Of a DNA stretch of 64,000 nucleotides, positions 10,888 to 20,878 are shown one piece after another (within the stretch, counting starts at the first letter, position 1; every line of letters starts with the position of its first letter). The translations under genes were made by a program, and so were the position numbers. The stretch comes from Urophycis tenuis (Eukaryota > Chordata > Actinopteri > Gadiformes > Phycidae), in NCBI GenBank assembly GCA_036785325.1, contig JAXIVH010000037.1, positions 2,970,689 to 3,034,688 of the forward strand. Reading direction: 5' to 3'. The notes beneath the pieces were generated by a model. The model saw only the letters and a program-made list of their open reading frames with translations, did no database searches and was not told the origin of the DNA.

Positions 10888-13800
10888 TTATCTTATCTTA
10901 AGGCGTGCTACTGGTCGCAGGTACGTCTTGTCCCCCACTTGGACCTCAGCCGACCGAATGCATCCATCGGCACTGGCGTTCAGCTTGACCACCTTCCCCA
11001 CGGGCCAATGAGCGCGTGGCAGCTGAGGGTCGACGATCATCACGACAGTGTCCTGGAGGAGATCATCAGTGGGTTGGCGCCACTTCTCACGGACTTGAAG
11101 AGACGGTAGGTAGCTCCTGAGGAATTGTGTCCAGAAGTGATCCACCATCATTTGACAATGACGCCACCGTCTCTTGGTGAGTGTGTCCGAGGCGTAGGAC
11201 ACTTGTGGCAGGGAGGCGTCCCGCCGCCCCATCAGCAACATGTTTGGTGTCACAGGATCCGGATCAGCAATGTCTGACGACACGTACCCTAAAGGCTTGG
11301 AGTTAAGGATGCCTTCCACCTCGATCAGGACTGTGATCAGAACTTCTTCTTGGAGAGACTGAACGCCAATCACTACCTGCAGAGCTTTCTTGACAGATTG
11401 TATCTCACGCTCCCAGGCACCACCAAAGTGAGGAGCTGCTGGTGGGTTGAACTTAAACCTGATCTGTTGCTTGGCCAGTCTCTCCTGCAGCTGTGGCTCC
11501 ATTGCAGCAAACGCCTCCTTCAACTCTCTCTCCGCACCTCGGAAGTTTGTTCCCTGATCAGAGAGAACCGCGCAAGGGGTGCCTCTACGTGCAATGAATC
11601 GTCTCAATGCTAGGAGGAAGGCATCGGCATCGATACTACTCAGCAGATCCAAGTGGACACATCGAGTGGTGAGACATTTGAATATAACACCCCATCGTTT
11701 CTCCCTGTGTCGCCCGACCTTGATGACGTACGGTCCAAAGCAATCTACTCCCGTCGAGAAGAACGGAGGCCTGAAGATCCGCAGGCGGGCCGGAGGTAGG
11801 TCCGCCATTATTGGAACCACTGGCTGCCCTCTCCATTTCCTGCACTCCGCACAAGTCCTCTGATGGTGCTTGATAGCCTGTCTCCCACGCAGGACCCAAT
11901 ACCTGCGCCTCATCTCGGCGAAGACCCTATCGGGCCCTGGGTGGAGTAGGCGTGCATCCACGTCCTTGATGAGGAGTTTCGTTATTGCATGGCAGGGATC
12001 GAGAACTATGGGGTGGACGTCAGTAGAACACGAGGTGTCCATACGACGCAAGCGTCCACCGACTCGGATAAGACCCATTGTCTGATCCATCTGCGGTGTA
12101 AGCGTACTAAGCTTACTGCTGGACAGTACCGGTTTGCCAGCCCTGAGACGCTTAATCTCCTCTGGAAAACAGTCCGCTTGACTGGCCTTCAGCAGGAGGG
12201 CTTCGGCATCAAGAAGGTCCGGTTGAGGTAAGGATGGGTCAGCCGCCCCCCCATTAGAGAACTGCTGGGTGGCGTTGACCAGGTCTGTCCAGCTGTCAAA
12301 CTGCATGACGTCTGGTGTTTGAGGTGTCAGACTCGTCTGTGTGAGACCGCAGAAGATACTTTGCTTGAGCTCAGCAGCATTTTCTGGCTCTGTGGATGTG
12401 GGAGGCGATGGCCAAGTTGTAGGAGGACCACGGAGGAACGACGGCCCTTGGATCCACCGATTTGGTGTTGCTAGCTCAGCCAAGGTCTTGCCACGGGTGA
12501 GATCGTCGGCCGGATTGTTGGCCGAGTCCACATACCGCCAGGTGTGCAGGGCCGTCAGGTCCTGAATCTCTGAGACTCTGGTTCCAACGAAGACCTTGAA
12601 TCTGCAGGACTCGGATGTCAGCCAGGTTAAGACGGTCGTGGAGTCAGTCCAAAGGAAGGTCTGGGTGATGCTCAAGGTGAGCTCTCGATGGATGAGGGAG
12701 GACAGCTGGGCTCCTGTCAATGCTGCACAGAGCTCTAGTCGTGGAATCGACTGCTGGCGCTTGGGGGCCACCCTAGACCTTGCCATGAAGAAGGAGACAT
12801 GGACAGTGTCATCACTCTTCATTGTGAGGTAGGCTACCGAACCGTATGCTTGTTCAGAGGCATCACAGAAGACATGCATAGTATAGTCTGTGGCTTCAGT
12901 GGCAATGTCCTGTGGTGCATAGGTTCGCGGTAGGGAAATATTTGCCAGCTTGGGGAGTTCCCTCTCCCAACTGGACCAGGCCTTGAGGATGTCAGGAGGA
13001 AGGTTTGGGTCGTCCCAGCTCCTCTTCTTCGCCCACAGTTTCTGGACGAGAACCTTGGCCCGCGTTGTGTAGGGAATAATGATTCCAAGAGGATCATATT
13101 GTCGGGCTAGCACCTTGTATACGTGGCGCATGGTGGGAGCCTCACTCTCCACCAGCGTGGGCTTGTAGCCCAGTTGATCCGTTGGACAGTGCCACCGTAA
13201 GCCCAGAGCCGGCTCCTGAGGGTCGGTGCTCTTCTCAGCTAGCCAGAGATCTGCACTCTCTGATCTGGCAGTGGAAGGCAGATGGGAGACGACAGATGGG
13301 AAGTTACTTGCCCACTGCCGGATCTCGAATCCTCCCGAGGCTAGACACAGCCGCATCTTGTCCACGAGGAGCTTGGCAGACTCAGGTGTTGGAAGGCTCT
13401 GGAGACAGTTGTCCACGTAGAACGACTGTTCTATGGACTGCAGGATGTCTTCGTTTCCCTCCGCATGGTCTTTGACGTGCTTCTGCAGCGCGAACGTTGC
13501 GCAGCATGGGCTACTTGTTGTACCGAATGGCAAGACCTGCCATTGGTAGATGTTTGGTTGCTCTTCCTTTCGCAGATTCCTCCAGACGAACCTCAGCAAT
13601 GGCCGGTCCTCTGGTAGGAGACGAACCTGATGGAACATCGCCCGGATATCTCCACTGATGGCGACAGCATACTGCCGGAATCGCAGGAGGACCCCGATGA
13701 GCGATGGTCCGAGGGTTGGACCCGGGAGGAGTTGCTCATTAAGGGAGAGGCCGCAGTAAGTGAAGGAGCAATCAAAGACTAGGCGATCCTTGCCGTTGTG

Positions 13801-16800
13801 ATGGATGAGGTGATGGGGAATAAACCATGACTCGCTGGACTTATCCACCTCTCCTTTGGTGAGCTTGGTAACACACCCTCCATCGATGAGCTTCTGGATC
13901 TCGGCTTCGTAGACCTTAGCCTTAGCTGGGTCCTTTGCCAGTCGTCGCTCTGTGCTGCGGAGCATTGGCATAACTGCTTCAGCAGCGGCTTTCAGCAGTG
14001 GCGCATTCTTAGCCCGGAGCAGAGGAGTGGCGTACCGGAGCGTGTCCATGACCTTCACCCTCTCAGTGCGTGCTTCCAGGATGCTCACGGCCTCTTGGTC
14101 CAGACGGGACCGTACTGCTAGCTTCTCGCTTCGAAACGGAAGCACATCGAGCTGCCAGAGACGTTCCACATGTTGGTAGAGGTCATCGGGTGCTGGCTTG
14201 AGAGATGTAAAGTAGCAGGAAGCAGCATGAGACTCGAGACCATCTGGACCCTGGAGCACCCAGCCGAGCGCTGTGTGAACCGCTGCGGGTCCACCTCTGG
14301 GGCAGAACCTGACGGGCTCTTTGGCTGTGATCAGGTGGGTGCAATCTGCACCAATTAGCAGAAGCGGCTGCACCTTACTGAAGTCCTGCAGCTGAAGGCC
14401 CCTCAAGTGGCGATAGCGCTTCTGAAGTGCTGTTACGGGGTAAGATTGCTCTGACAGAGCTAGCCGACCCGCTGTGAATGCGCCCTTCACCAGGTGCTGT
14501 TCTGAAGGCTCTGCCCAGGAGGCCACATGGAAGTTGACCGACGCACCTGTGAGGCGAGCCACGTCTTGGCGGATCGTCCGCAGAGCAAGAGATTCAGCTT
14601 CACCTTTGAGTTCCAGGTGTCGGACGGCAGCTGGCAGGATTATGGTGCGTTCGGCCCCATCGTCAAGAATCGCGTAGGTGCGCAGCGACTTGCTCCCATG
14701 GCTAATGATGATTGGTGCCACCTTGAGGTACACCTTCCCTCCTTGCTTTGAGTTAGCAAGCGAGGCGCGATCCTTCGGCGCGATGAGGTACACGCGTGGA
14801 CCTGGCTTAGCGATGGAATGGAGAACTCTGAGGTGAACCTCCTGACATTCACTGCACGCTTTCTTCAGGGTGCAGGCGTCTTGCTCGTGGTTGGTGCGAC
14901 CACACTTACGACAACGCTTGCCGTCTGCTATCCACTTCTCGATCTCTTCCCGTGAGCGCCGGACGATGTCTGGACACTGTGATAGATAGTGTTCGGCACT
15001 CTTACAGAAGAGACACATCCTCTTGAACTGCTGTTTGGCCTCCGACCGAAACGTATCTGACGGCTGACGGCTGTCAGATTTAGGCTTGTCGAAGCCATGA
15101 TACAATGAGAGGTTGCGAGGCTTGGGCACGGGAACTTGCCTATCTCTTCTGGGGGCATGTGGCTCTTCAATCCGATGGCGCTGTGCCATTCTTGCGGACA
15201 GTCTTTGAGCTTCAGCCTTCACCTTGAGCCAGTCGGAAAGGTCTCGAAGGTTGTACGGGTTTAGGCTGTTCGTATTGAGGCGACCCTGAGCCTGTAGATG
15301 CTCCACGAAGCCGTCCCTTGATTGCTTAGGGAGCTTACTCAGGAGCCGATCAACATGGCCGGTCGACATCACTTCCATCCCGTTGGGCCCTTCCAACGAT
15401 GTGAGCATTCCCACTAGCAGGTCGACGCTAAGGGCGAAGCTCTGGAAGGCTTTGGAATCTCCTGCTTTGAGGTCAGGAGAGTTCAGAATCGCGGCAATCT
15501 CGCTTTGCGCGAGTTGATGTGGCTGTCCATATTGCCGCTGTAAGGCCTGCATGGCGGCAGTGTAGGGCTGCGCATAATGCCTGCAGGACTGTGCTATCAA
15601 CCTGGCTTCATCCAGAACCAGGTGCTCCATAAGTACACGGTACTTGTAATGCTCAGAGAGTTCAGTGTGGGGACTGAGTAGGTGGTCCAGCGCCATCTTC
15701 AGGTCAGTGAAGTCTCTCTCACTGTCATTGACCAAGTTAGGCAGTTTAGGTACTGGGACTGGTTGCCTGAAAGGCTGGAGAGCAGATGGTGGTGTCTGTG
15801 GTGGCATATACTGGGGCTGAAGGGCATACTGGACCGGTGGAGCTGGTACAGGCTGATACGGTGCTGGACCAAGTGCTGGAGGCACTAGCTGATAGGCTGG
15901 CTGAGTTGATGGAGCAGGCTGGGGCTGGTACACCGGTTGTGGATAGCTCAGTTGGTACGGCAGCAGTTGATACACTGGCTGTGCAGGGGTGACTGGCGGA
16001 GGCTGATACGCTGCCTGTGGGGGCACAGCAGGTGTGTATGGTGAAGGCGCCACTGCCCATGGGGGTGGACCATAGGTAAACTGCTGAGGTATGCCTACTG
16101 GGTGTTGGCCCACTGGCTGGAGAGCAGCTGCAGTGGGTAACTGGTGTGCAGGGTACTGCGCAGTCTGGGGTTGATATGTAGGCTGTACAGGCGTAGCTGG
16201 AGCATATTGATACGCTGGATAGGCAGGTGCCATCGGCGTAGGCTGATATTGGGCCTGTACTGCCGTTGGCATGCTGGCATACATGGTCTGCACAGGCGAT
16301 GACCCAGGCTGGTTTGGCTGGCAGGCAGGCTGGTTTAGCTGGTAGGCAGGCTGGTACCCAGTTACTGTTAAAGGTTGTTGGCCCATTGCTTGAATCGCCT
16401 GGAAGTTAGACTGCGTCATGACCATGCTCGTCGCAGTGGGAACTGGTGGCCTGGGAACTGCTCCGAATAGTGGTGCAGACGTTACTGTTGACGGAAGGGA
16501 CTGAGTCAACGTGTAGTTCTGCTGCCTTTGGCCTGGTGTACAAACTGTGGTCGCCTGCGACTGCCATGCTGCAGTTGTTGTACACAGCAATGGTGTTAGC
16601 GGCAGATTATCTAGAGGCTGCGTAGGGGGTCCCAGCTGGAGGGATAACGGCTGCTGCTGAAAGACACGGCTGTCTGGTTGGGAGTTCAACCAAGGTGAGG
16701 GGTTTGACGGGATGCCCAGACCGTTATACGAGGTCTGCTGTTGCGGTGAACTTGGTCCGCTTGCATTGAAACTATATTCTGTCAAGCGCTGACTGTAGCC

Positions 16801-17166
16801 GCTCTGTTCGGAGGGGGCTGGTGATTGGAGCCTCACACACGTGTTCAGGTGGCCGGGCAGATTACCAGCATATGATGCCATGTCCCATTGACTCCCCTTA
16901 TCGACTGCTACTGGCGAATAGAGACAGGGAGAGGGCCCGACCGCGGTGTATAGCTGGTCACCTGTAGCGGCAGACTCAGTCTGCAGGCTGAGTGACCGCA
17001 GCTGCTGTGCGATGGCGCTCTCGCTGTCTTCTTTGAGTAGGGCAGTATAAGGCATGAGGGACTGTGGTAAGCTGACCTGATAGTCCTGCATGTGTGCCGG
17101 AAGCTGTCGCGGCCTTCCTCCTACCTGTGCTCCGCTTTCGGCTGCTGCTGTTCTCTGTGCGTCCAT
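10888..17166 (-). CDS. BEL/Pao gag-pol polyprotein, copy 1
   Basis: The 2,092-codon ORF starts at ATG 17166-17164, just after the primer-binding site. Residues about 1-470 are a Pro/Gln/Tyr-rich low-complexity gag region. A DUF1759-like helical gag domain follows at about 480-650. Two CCHC zinc knuckles (CLFCKSAEHYLSQC near 717, CRKCGRTNHEQDAC near 750) bind nucleic acid. The aspartic protease carries LDDGAERTI near 832. RT spans about 1130-1290, with FYVDN near 1249 where YVDD is classical. The A17 peptidase-like domain follows, then RNase H (FCDAS near 1433), then integrase with CAEC zinc ligands and D, D, E at GVDCFGPY, SDQGTNF and GGAWEREIQ (about 1805-1918). A DUF5641-like C-terminal domain starts near 1995. 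The last residues before the stop come from the LINE tail, and the original C-terminal tail lies at 8145-8218. No env is seen. The protein is identical to copy 2 as far as I can read. Confidence 0.95.
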   Translation of the reverse strand: MDAQRTAAAESGAQVGGRPRQLPAHMQDYQVSLPQSLMPYTALLKEDSESAIAQQLRSLSLQTESAATGDQLYTAVGPSPCLYSPVAVDKGSQWDMASYAGNLPGHLNTCVRLQSPAPSEQSGYSQRLTEYSFNASGPSSPQQQTSYNGLGIPSNPSPWLNSQPDSRVFQQQPLSLQLGPPTQPLDNLPLTPLLCTTTAAWQSQATTVCTPGQRQQNYTLTQSLPSTVTSAPLFGAVPRPPVPTATSMVMTQSNFQAIQAMGQQPLTVTGYQPAYQLNQPACQPNQPGSSPVQTMYASMPTAVQAQYQPTPMAPAYPAYQYAPATPVQPTYQPQTAQYPAHQLPTAAALQPVGQHPVGIPQQFTYGPPPWAVAPSPYTPAVPPQAAYQPPPVTPAQPVYQLLPYQLSYPQPVYQPQPAPSTQPAYQLVPPALGPAPYQPVPAPPVQYALQPQYMPPQTPPSALQPFRQPVPVPKLPNLVNDSERDFTDLKMALDHLLSPHTELSEHYKYRVLMEHLVLDEARLIAQSCRHYAQPYTAAMQALQRQYGQPHQLAQSEIAAILNSPDLKAGDSKAFQSFALSVDLLVGMLTSLEGPNGMEVMSTGHVDRLLSKLPKQSRDGFVEHLQAQGRLNTNSLNPYNLRDLSDWLKVKAEAQRLSARMAQRHRIEEPHAPRRDRQVPVPKPRNLSLYHGFDKPKSDSRQPSDTFRSEAKQQFKRMCLFCKSAEHYLSQCPDIVRRSREEIEKWIADGKRCRKCGRTNHEQDACTLKKACSECQEVHLRVLHSIAKPGPRVYLIAPKDRASLANSKQGGKVYLKVAPIIISHGSKSLRTYAILDDGAERTIILPAAVRHLELKGEAESLALRTIRQDVARLTGASVNFHVASWAEPSEQHLVKGAFTAGRLALSEQSYPVTALQKRYRHLRGLQLQDFSKVQPLLLIGADCTHLITAKEPVRFCPRGGPAAVHTALGWVLQGPDGLESHAASCYFTSLKPAPDDLYQHVERLWQLDVLPFRSEKLAVRSRLDQEAVSILEARTERVKVMDTLRYATPLLRAKNAPLLKAAAEAVMPMLRSTERRLAKDPAKAKVYEAEIQKLIDGGCVTKLTKGEVDKSSESWFIPHHLIHHNGKDRLVFDCSFTYCGLSLNEQLLPGPTLGPSLIGVLLRFRQYAVAISGDIRAMFHQVRLLPEDRPLLRFVWRNLRKEEQPNIYQWQVLPFGTTSSPCCATFALQKHVKDHAEGNEDILQSIEQSFYVDNCLQSLPTPESAKLLVDKMRLCLASGGFEIRQWASNFPSVVSHLPSTARSESADLWLAEKSTDPQEPALGLRWHCPTDQLGYKPTLVESEAPTMRHVYKVLARQYDPLGIIIPYTTRAKVLVQKLWAKKRSWDDPNLPPDILKAWSSWERELPKLANISLPRTYAPQDIATEATDYTMHVFCDASEQAYGSVAYLTMKSDDTVHVSFFMARSRVAPKRQQSIPRLELCAALTGAQLSSLIHRELTLSITQTFLWTDSTTVLTWLTSESCRFKVFVGTRVSEIQDLTALHTWRYVDSANNPADDLTRGKTLAELATPNRWIQGPSFLRGPPTTWPSPPTSTEPENAAELKQSIFCGLTQTSLTPQTPDVMQFDSWTDLVNATQQFSNGGAADPSLPQPDLLDAEALLLKASQADCFPEEIKRLRAGKPVLSSSKLSTLTPQMDQTMGLIRVGGRLRRMDTSCSTDVHPIVLDPCHAITKLLIKDVDARLLHPGPDRVFAEMRRRYWVLRGRQAIKHHQRTCAECRKWRGQPVVPIMADLPPARLRIFRPPFFSTGVDCFGPYVIKVGRHREKRWGVIFKCLTTRCVHLDLLSSIDADAFLLALRRFIARRGTPCAVLSDQGTNFRGAERELKEAFAAMEPQLQERLAKQQIRFKFNPPAAPHFGGAWEREIQSVKKALQVVIGVQSLQEEVLITVLIEVEGILNSKPLGYVSSDIADPDPVTPNMLLMGRRDASLPQVSYASDTLTKRRWRHCQMMVDHFWTQFLRSYLPSLQVREKWRQPTDDLLQDTVVMIVDPQLPRAHWPVGKVVKLNASADGCIRSAEVQVGDKTYLRPVARLKIR

Positions 17167-17188
17167 GACTCCGTCGTGGGTGAAGTGA

Positions 17189-17205
17189 TCCGGCTCGAAG
17201 GACCA
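17189..17205 (-). promoter_or_regulatory. Primer-binding site, tRNA-Tyr type (copy 1)
   Basis: Minus-strand TGGTCCTTCGAGCCGGA lies one base inside the LTR end. From memory, it is complementary to the last 17 nt of eukaryotic tRNA-Tyr including CCA. It would prime minus-strand DNA synthesis. Confidence 0.8.
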
Positions 17206-17206
17206 A

Positions 17207-18096
17207 TATTGAGATTTACACGGATGTTTTTGCTGGGACTACTTTATCCAGGACGGCAACTCCGGTCAGAGAGTGGATGCAGACACAGGGAACAGTTGGT
17301 TTGGTTAGTTTATGTCCAAAGGGTCAATGACATCAATTACAGTCAACTTGAGATGAGCAATAGATGAACAATGACGAATGAATGACTGAATGGACGGATG
17401 AATCAATGGATGGCTAGACGAATGGTTAGATGAATGAATTAATGATGAAAGGATGAATGATGAAAGGATGAATGATGAAAGGATGAATGGTTTTTCTGCA
17501 AAACAGAACAAGAATTAAACAAACAGTTACAGTGACGTTTGCATGCTATACAACAAACACTACAATACCAGGCTTCAGCACTTAGCACCTGAACGTCCCA
17601 CAATACGATACGAACATACATAGCCTAATATACACATTAACCGAGTGCAATACAACAGCTGACCACGGCGGGGCAGAGCGACGCACACATATGCACATGT
17701 CCACACGAGGCGCAGGGTTATACGATAGCTACCCACTTAGCGAGTGAAGCAGCTAACCCGATCGCTAAACCCCGCCCAACATGGACAAGTCACGGCAACT
17801 AATTCAAACGATATTGCACATTGCGTACAACACTCATCCTGCCCGAACTGGTAATATATGCGTTCGCTATAACTTACTCTTCACGAACGCATTCGATCGG
17901 AGCAGGAGAAAGACGTGACGCAACCAGCTTGAGGCAGCCCCGTACACCTAGTAAACGCTAGGACCCTACGGCGCTACTTGGGCTGTCCTAAGTGCCTGAA
18001 TAGAAATCCCCCCTATATATATATGTGATATAAAAAACTATACATGAAATTTACAATATATATATTCGAACTAGAACTAGCAGGGAATTTACAACA
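17207..18096 (-). repeat. BEL/Pao LTR 2 (shared middle LTR)
   Basis: The middle 890-bp LTR serves as 5' LTR of the left unit and 3' LTR of the right unit. By eye it is identical to LTR 3 and differs from LTR 1 at three sites. This is expected if it was made by LTR-LTR recombination and took the sequence of the 5' LTR. Confidence 0.93.
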
Positions 18097-18209
18097 GCCC
18101 CCCCCTGAATAGCATGGCTATTATGTAGTGTGCAATTAAATTCCCTGAGGTGCCGCAGAAGCCCCTGGATCGGTGTCGTCATCTGGAATCGCTGGCAGCC
18201 GGACAAGGC
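18097..18209 (-). other. Polypurine tract and displaced polyprotein tail, BEL/Pao copy 2
   Basis: This repeats the arrangement of 8106-8218: a G8 polypurine tract next to the LTR (18097-18106), then the cut-off C-terminal tail of the polyprotein on the minus strand (18136-18209). The right end carries the AAGGC target duplication (18205-18209) of the nested LINE. Confidence 0.8.
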
Positions 18210-20008
18210 TGCAGCAGAACAACTCCCGAGAGGTGTGGGCAGGGGTGAAAACCATCACCGGCATGAAAACTGCCGGAGGATCACAGGAGGGGACAAAGGA
18301 ATGGGCCGATGAGTTAAACCTGTTTTTCAACAGATTTGACTCACCAACGGGGGCCAGACCCTCAACTCCCCTTCCCCCCTCCTGCCCTACTCATCTCCCT
18401 GCTGGACCACCAGATCCGGGCATGGCAGCTTCAGCTTCTGCACCTCCCCTCCCTGCACCACCCTCCCTCTCTCTCCCGTTCCACACTCACAGGGAGGCTG
18501 GACCAATGTCCGGCCCAGAGGACAGTCACCCCCTCGCCACACCGCAGACTACACCTGTGACCCCGGAAATAACAACCCCAACCATCAGCACCAGCCACGT
18601 GAGACGGCAGCTCACGAGGATCAGGCCTAACAAGGCCAGAGGACCCGATGACATCAGCCCGAGGGTGCTCAAGATCTGCGCGGAGCAGCTGGCAGGAGTG
18701 TTCACGCACCTCTTCGGCCTCTCCCTGAGGCTGAAAAAGGTGCCAACTCTATGGAAGACTTCCTGCGTAGTCCCTGTGCCGAAGAAGGGTCGTCCCAACG
18801 CTCCAGGGGACTTCAGACCTGTGGCACTGACGTCACACGTCATGAAGACCTTTGAGAGATTGGTTCTGGACCATCTCAAGCCCAGGGTGCGTGACTGCCT
18901 GGACCCATTGCAGTTTGCGTACCAGACCCACATCGGCGTGGAGGATGCCATCATCTACCTGCTTCACAGAGCTTACACACACCTGGAGAGGCCACAGAGC
19001 ATGGTGAGAATCATGTTCTTCGACTTCTCCAGTGCTTTTGACACCGTCCAGCCAGACCGGCTGGCTGAGAAGCTCCTGGTGATGCAGGTCGATCCTGACA
19101 TGGTGGCATGGATTACGGACTACCTCACGGACAGACCGCAGTATGTCAGGCTGCGACACTGCTTGTCAGACATGGTGACTAGCAACACCGGCACACCCCA
19201 GGGAACTGTACTTTCACCATTCCTGTTCACCCTCTACACCTCAGATTTCTGCTATAACTCCCGAACATGCCACCTGCAGAAGTTCTCGGACGACTCCTCC
19301 ATTGTTGGATGCATCACAGACAACGAGGAGGAGGAGTACAGGGAACTGGTGAGGAACTTTGTGGGATGGTGTGATGGGAACCACCTCCAGCTCAACACAG
19401 GGAAAACCAAGGAGCTGGTGGTGGACTTTAGACGCAGGAAGTGTCCCCCATTACCGGTTTCCATAAAGGGGGAAGAGGTGGAGATGGTGGATACCTGCAA
19501 GTTCCTTGGGGTGCACCTAAACAACAAACTGGACTGGTCTGATAATACCGAGGCCCTCTACAGGAAGGGACAGAGCAGGCTGTTCTTCCTGAGGAGGCTC
19601 AGATCCTTCAATGTGTGCACTAGGCTGCTACGGATGTTCTACCAGTCTGTGGTAGCCAGTGTCACCTTCTTCGCCGTCGTGTGCTGGGGAGGAGGCATCG
19701 GGTGCGGTGGGGCAAGTAAGCTGAACAAGCTGGTGAGGAAGGCGAGCTCCGTGGTGGGGATGAAGCTGGACTGTGTGGAGGCGGTGACAGAGAGGAGGAT
19801 GAGGGGAAAGCTGCAGGCGATCCTGGACAACCCCTCTCACCCTCTCTACGCCGAGCTGAGGCAACTCAGGAGCACGTTCAGCCATAGGCTCACTCAGCCA
19901 CGTGCTTCAAAGCGCTTGGGGGGCTCTTTCATCCCATCAGCTATCAGGCTCTACAATACCTCAACCACCCGCTCCCAACGTCTCGGAAGCGCCAGCACCA
20001 CCAGATAA
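18210..20008 (+). CDS. LINE ORF2 reverse transcriptase, 5'-truncated (copy 2)
   Basis: The protein reads the same as copy 1 at 8219-10017: linker, proline-rich insert, RT palm with GTPQGTVLSP and FSDDSSIVG, and the C-terminal FLGVHLNNKLDW block, ending at TAA 20006-20008. No substitution is visible to me, which places the duplication later than any measurable decay. The endonuclease is missing as in copy 1. Confidence 0.88.
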
Positions 20009-20106
20009 TGGATTTGTATAACACACCACACACCCCAGACTGTTTTCTAGCCATTCTCATCTTATGTCTGTTCATCTCACTAATAACCACTGCCCATCTG
20101 TCATCT

Positions 20107-20481
20107 TTCATTGTGTGCACCAGGCTTCCACGGATGGTCTACCAGTCTGCGGTGGCCAGTGTCACCTCTTCACTGCCGTGTGCTGGGGAGGAAGCTTTGG
20201 GAGCGGTGGTGCCAGGAAGCTGTACAAGCCGGGGAGGAAGGCGAGCCCTGCAGTGGGGATGAAGCTGGACGGTGTGGAGGCGGCGACAGTGAGGAAGACG
20301 AGGGGAATGCTGCTGGCGACCCGGACCTACCCTCTCAGCCTCACTGTGCTGAACTGAAGCAACTGAAGCAACTCAGGAACACGTTCAGCCACATGCTCAC
20401 TCAGCCAAGTGCCTCAAAGTGCTTGGGTGCTCCTTCATCCCACCAACCATCAGGCTCAGGAAGCTCCAACACCACCAGACA
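20107..20481 (+). repeat. Diverged duplicate of the LINE ORF2 C-terminal region (copy 2)
   Basis: This is the copy-2 counterpart of 10116-10490, with the same broken frames and the same landmarks. It shows that the internal LINE duplication existed before the 10-kb tandem duplication. Confidence 0.75.
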
Positions 20482-20878
20482 AATGGAATGGACTGAACTT
20501 TCATTCACATACACCACACCACACACCTTGGACTGTGACCCAGCCGTTGTTATTCCAGGACCATTCATATATTGTACCTGGAATACCTGTATAAATTTGC
20601 ACATCTTGCACCTTGCACTTTCCGCATACTTGCACTATTTTATCTACTTGCACTATTTGATCTATCTTGCATTTTGCACCACAAACTGCTATCTAGGACA
20701 CTAGTATGCATACGGGTCCTCTCGTCACCGACCTGACTTAGGAGCGCGTATTTAATCTAATCTATTGTTTTTTTATTGTGTATAGAATTTAGCCAGGCTC
20801 TTTACTGCTCATCTATCCCCTGCACTGCTGGTCTCTGCGAATTTCTCCTACGGGGGATTAATAAAGAAATATCTTATC

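Larger units (their letters stand above)
8219..10899 (+). mobile_element. L2/jockey-type LINE, 5'-truncated, nested in BEL/Pao copy 1
   Basis: The LINE lies opposite to its host element. It is bounded by AAGGC at 8214-8218 and 10900-10904, a 5-bp target duplication, and ends in GGGATTAATAAAG and a short (ATCTT)n tail, as in fish L2/Rex1-like LINEs. The endonuclease part is missing, so it is 5'-truncated. The 3' region after the ORF (10,018-10,899) is unusually long and contains a diverged second copy of the ORF end. Confidence 0.9.

Noticed and set aside
11350..16280. Many plus-strand open frames inside the BEL/Pao ORF
   Set aside because: They are shadows of the 2,092-codon minus-strand polyprotein; none has its own motif.
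10888..17166. Endogenous retrovirus with an envelope gene
   Set aside because: There is no env-like ORF, signal peptide or transmembrane segment between the end of pol and the 3' LTR. That space holds only the LINE and the polypurine tract.
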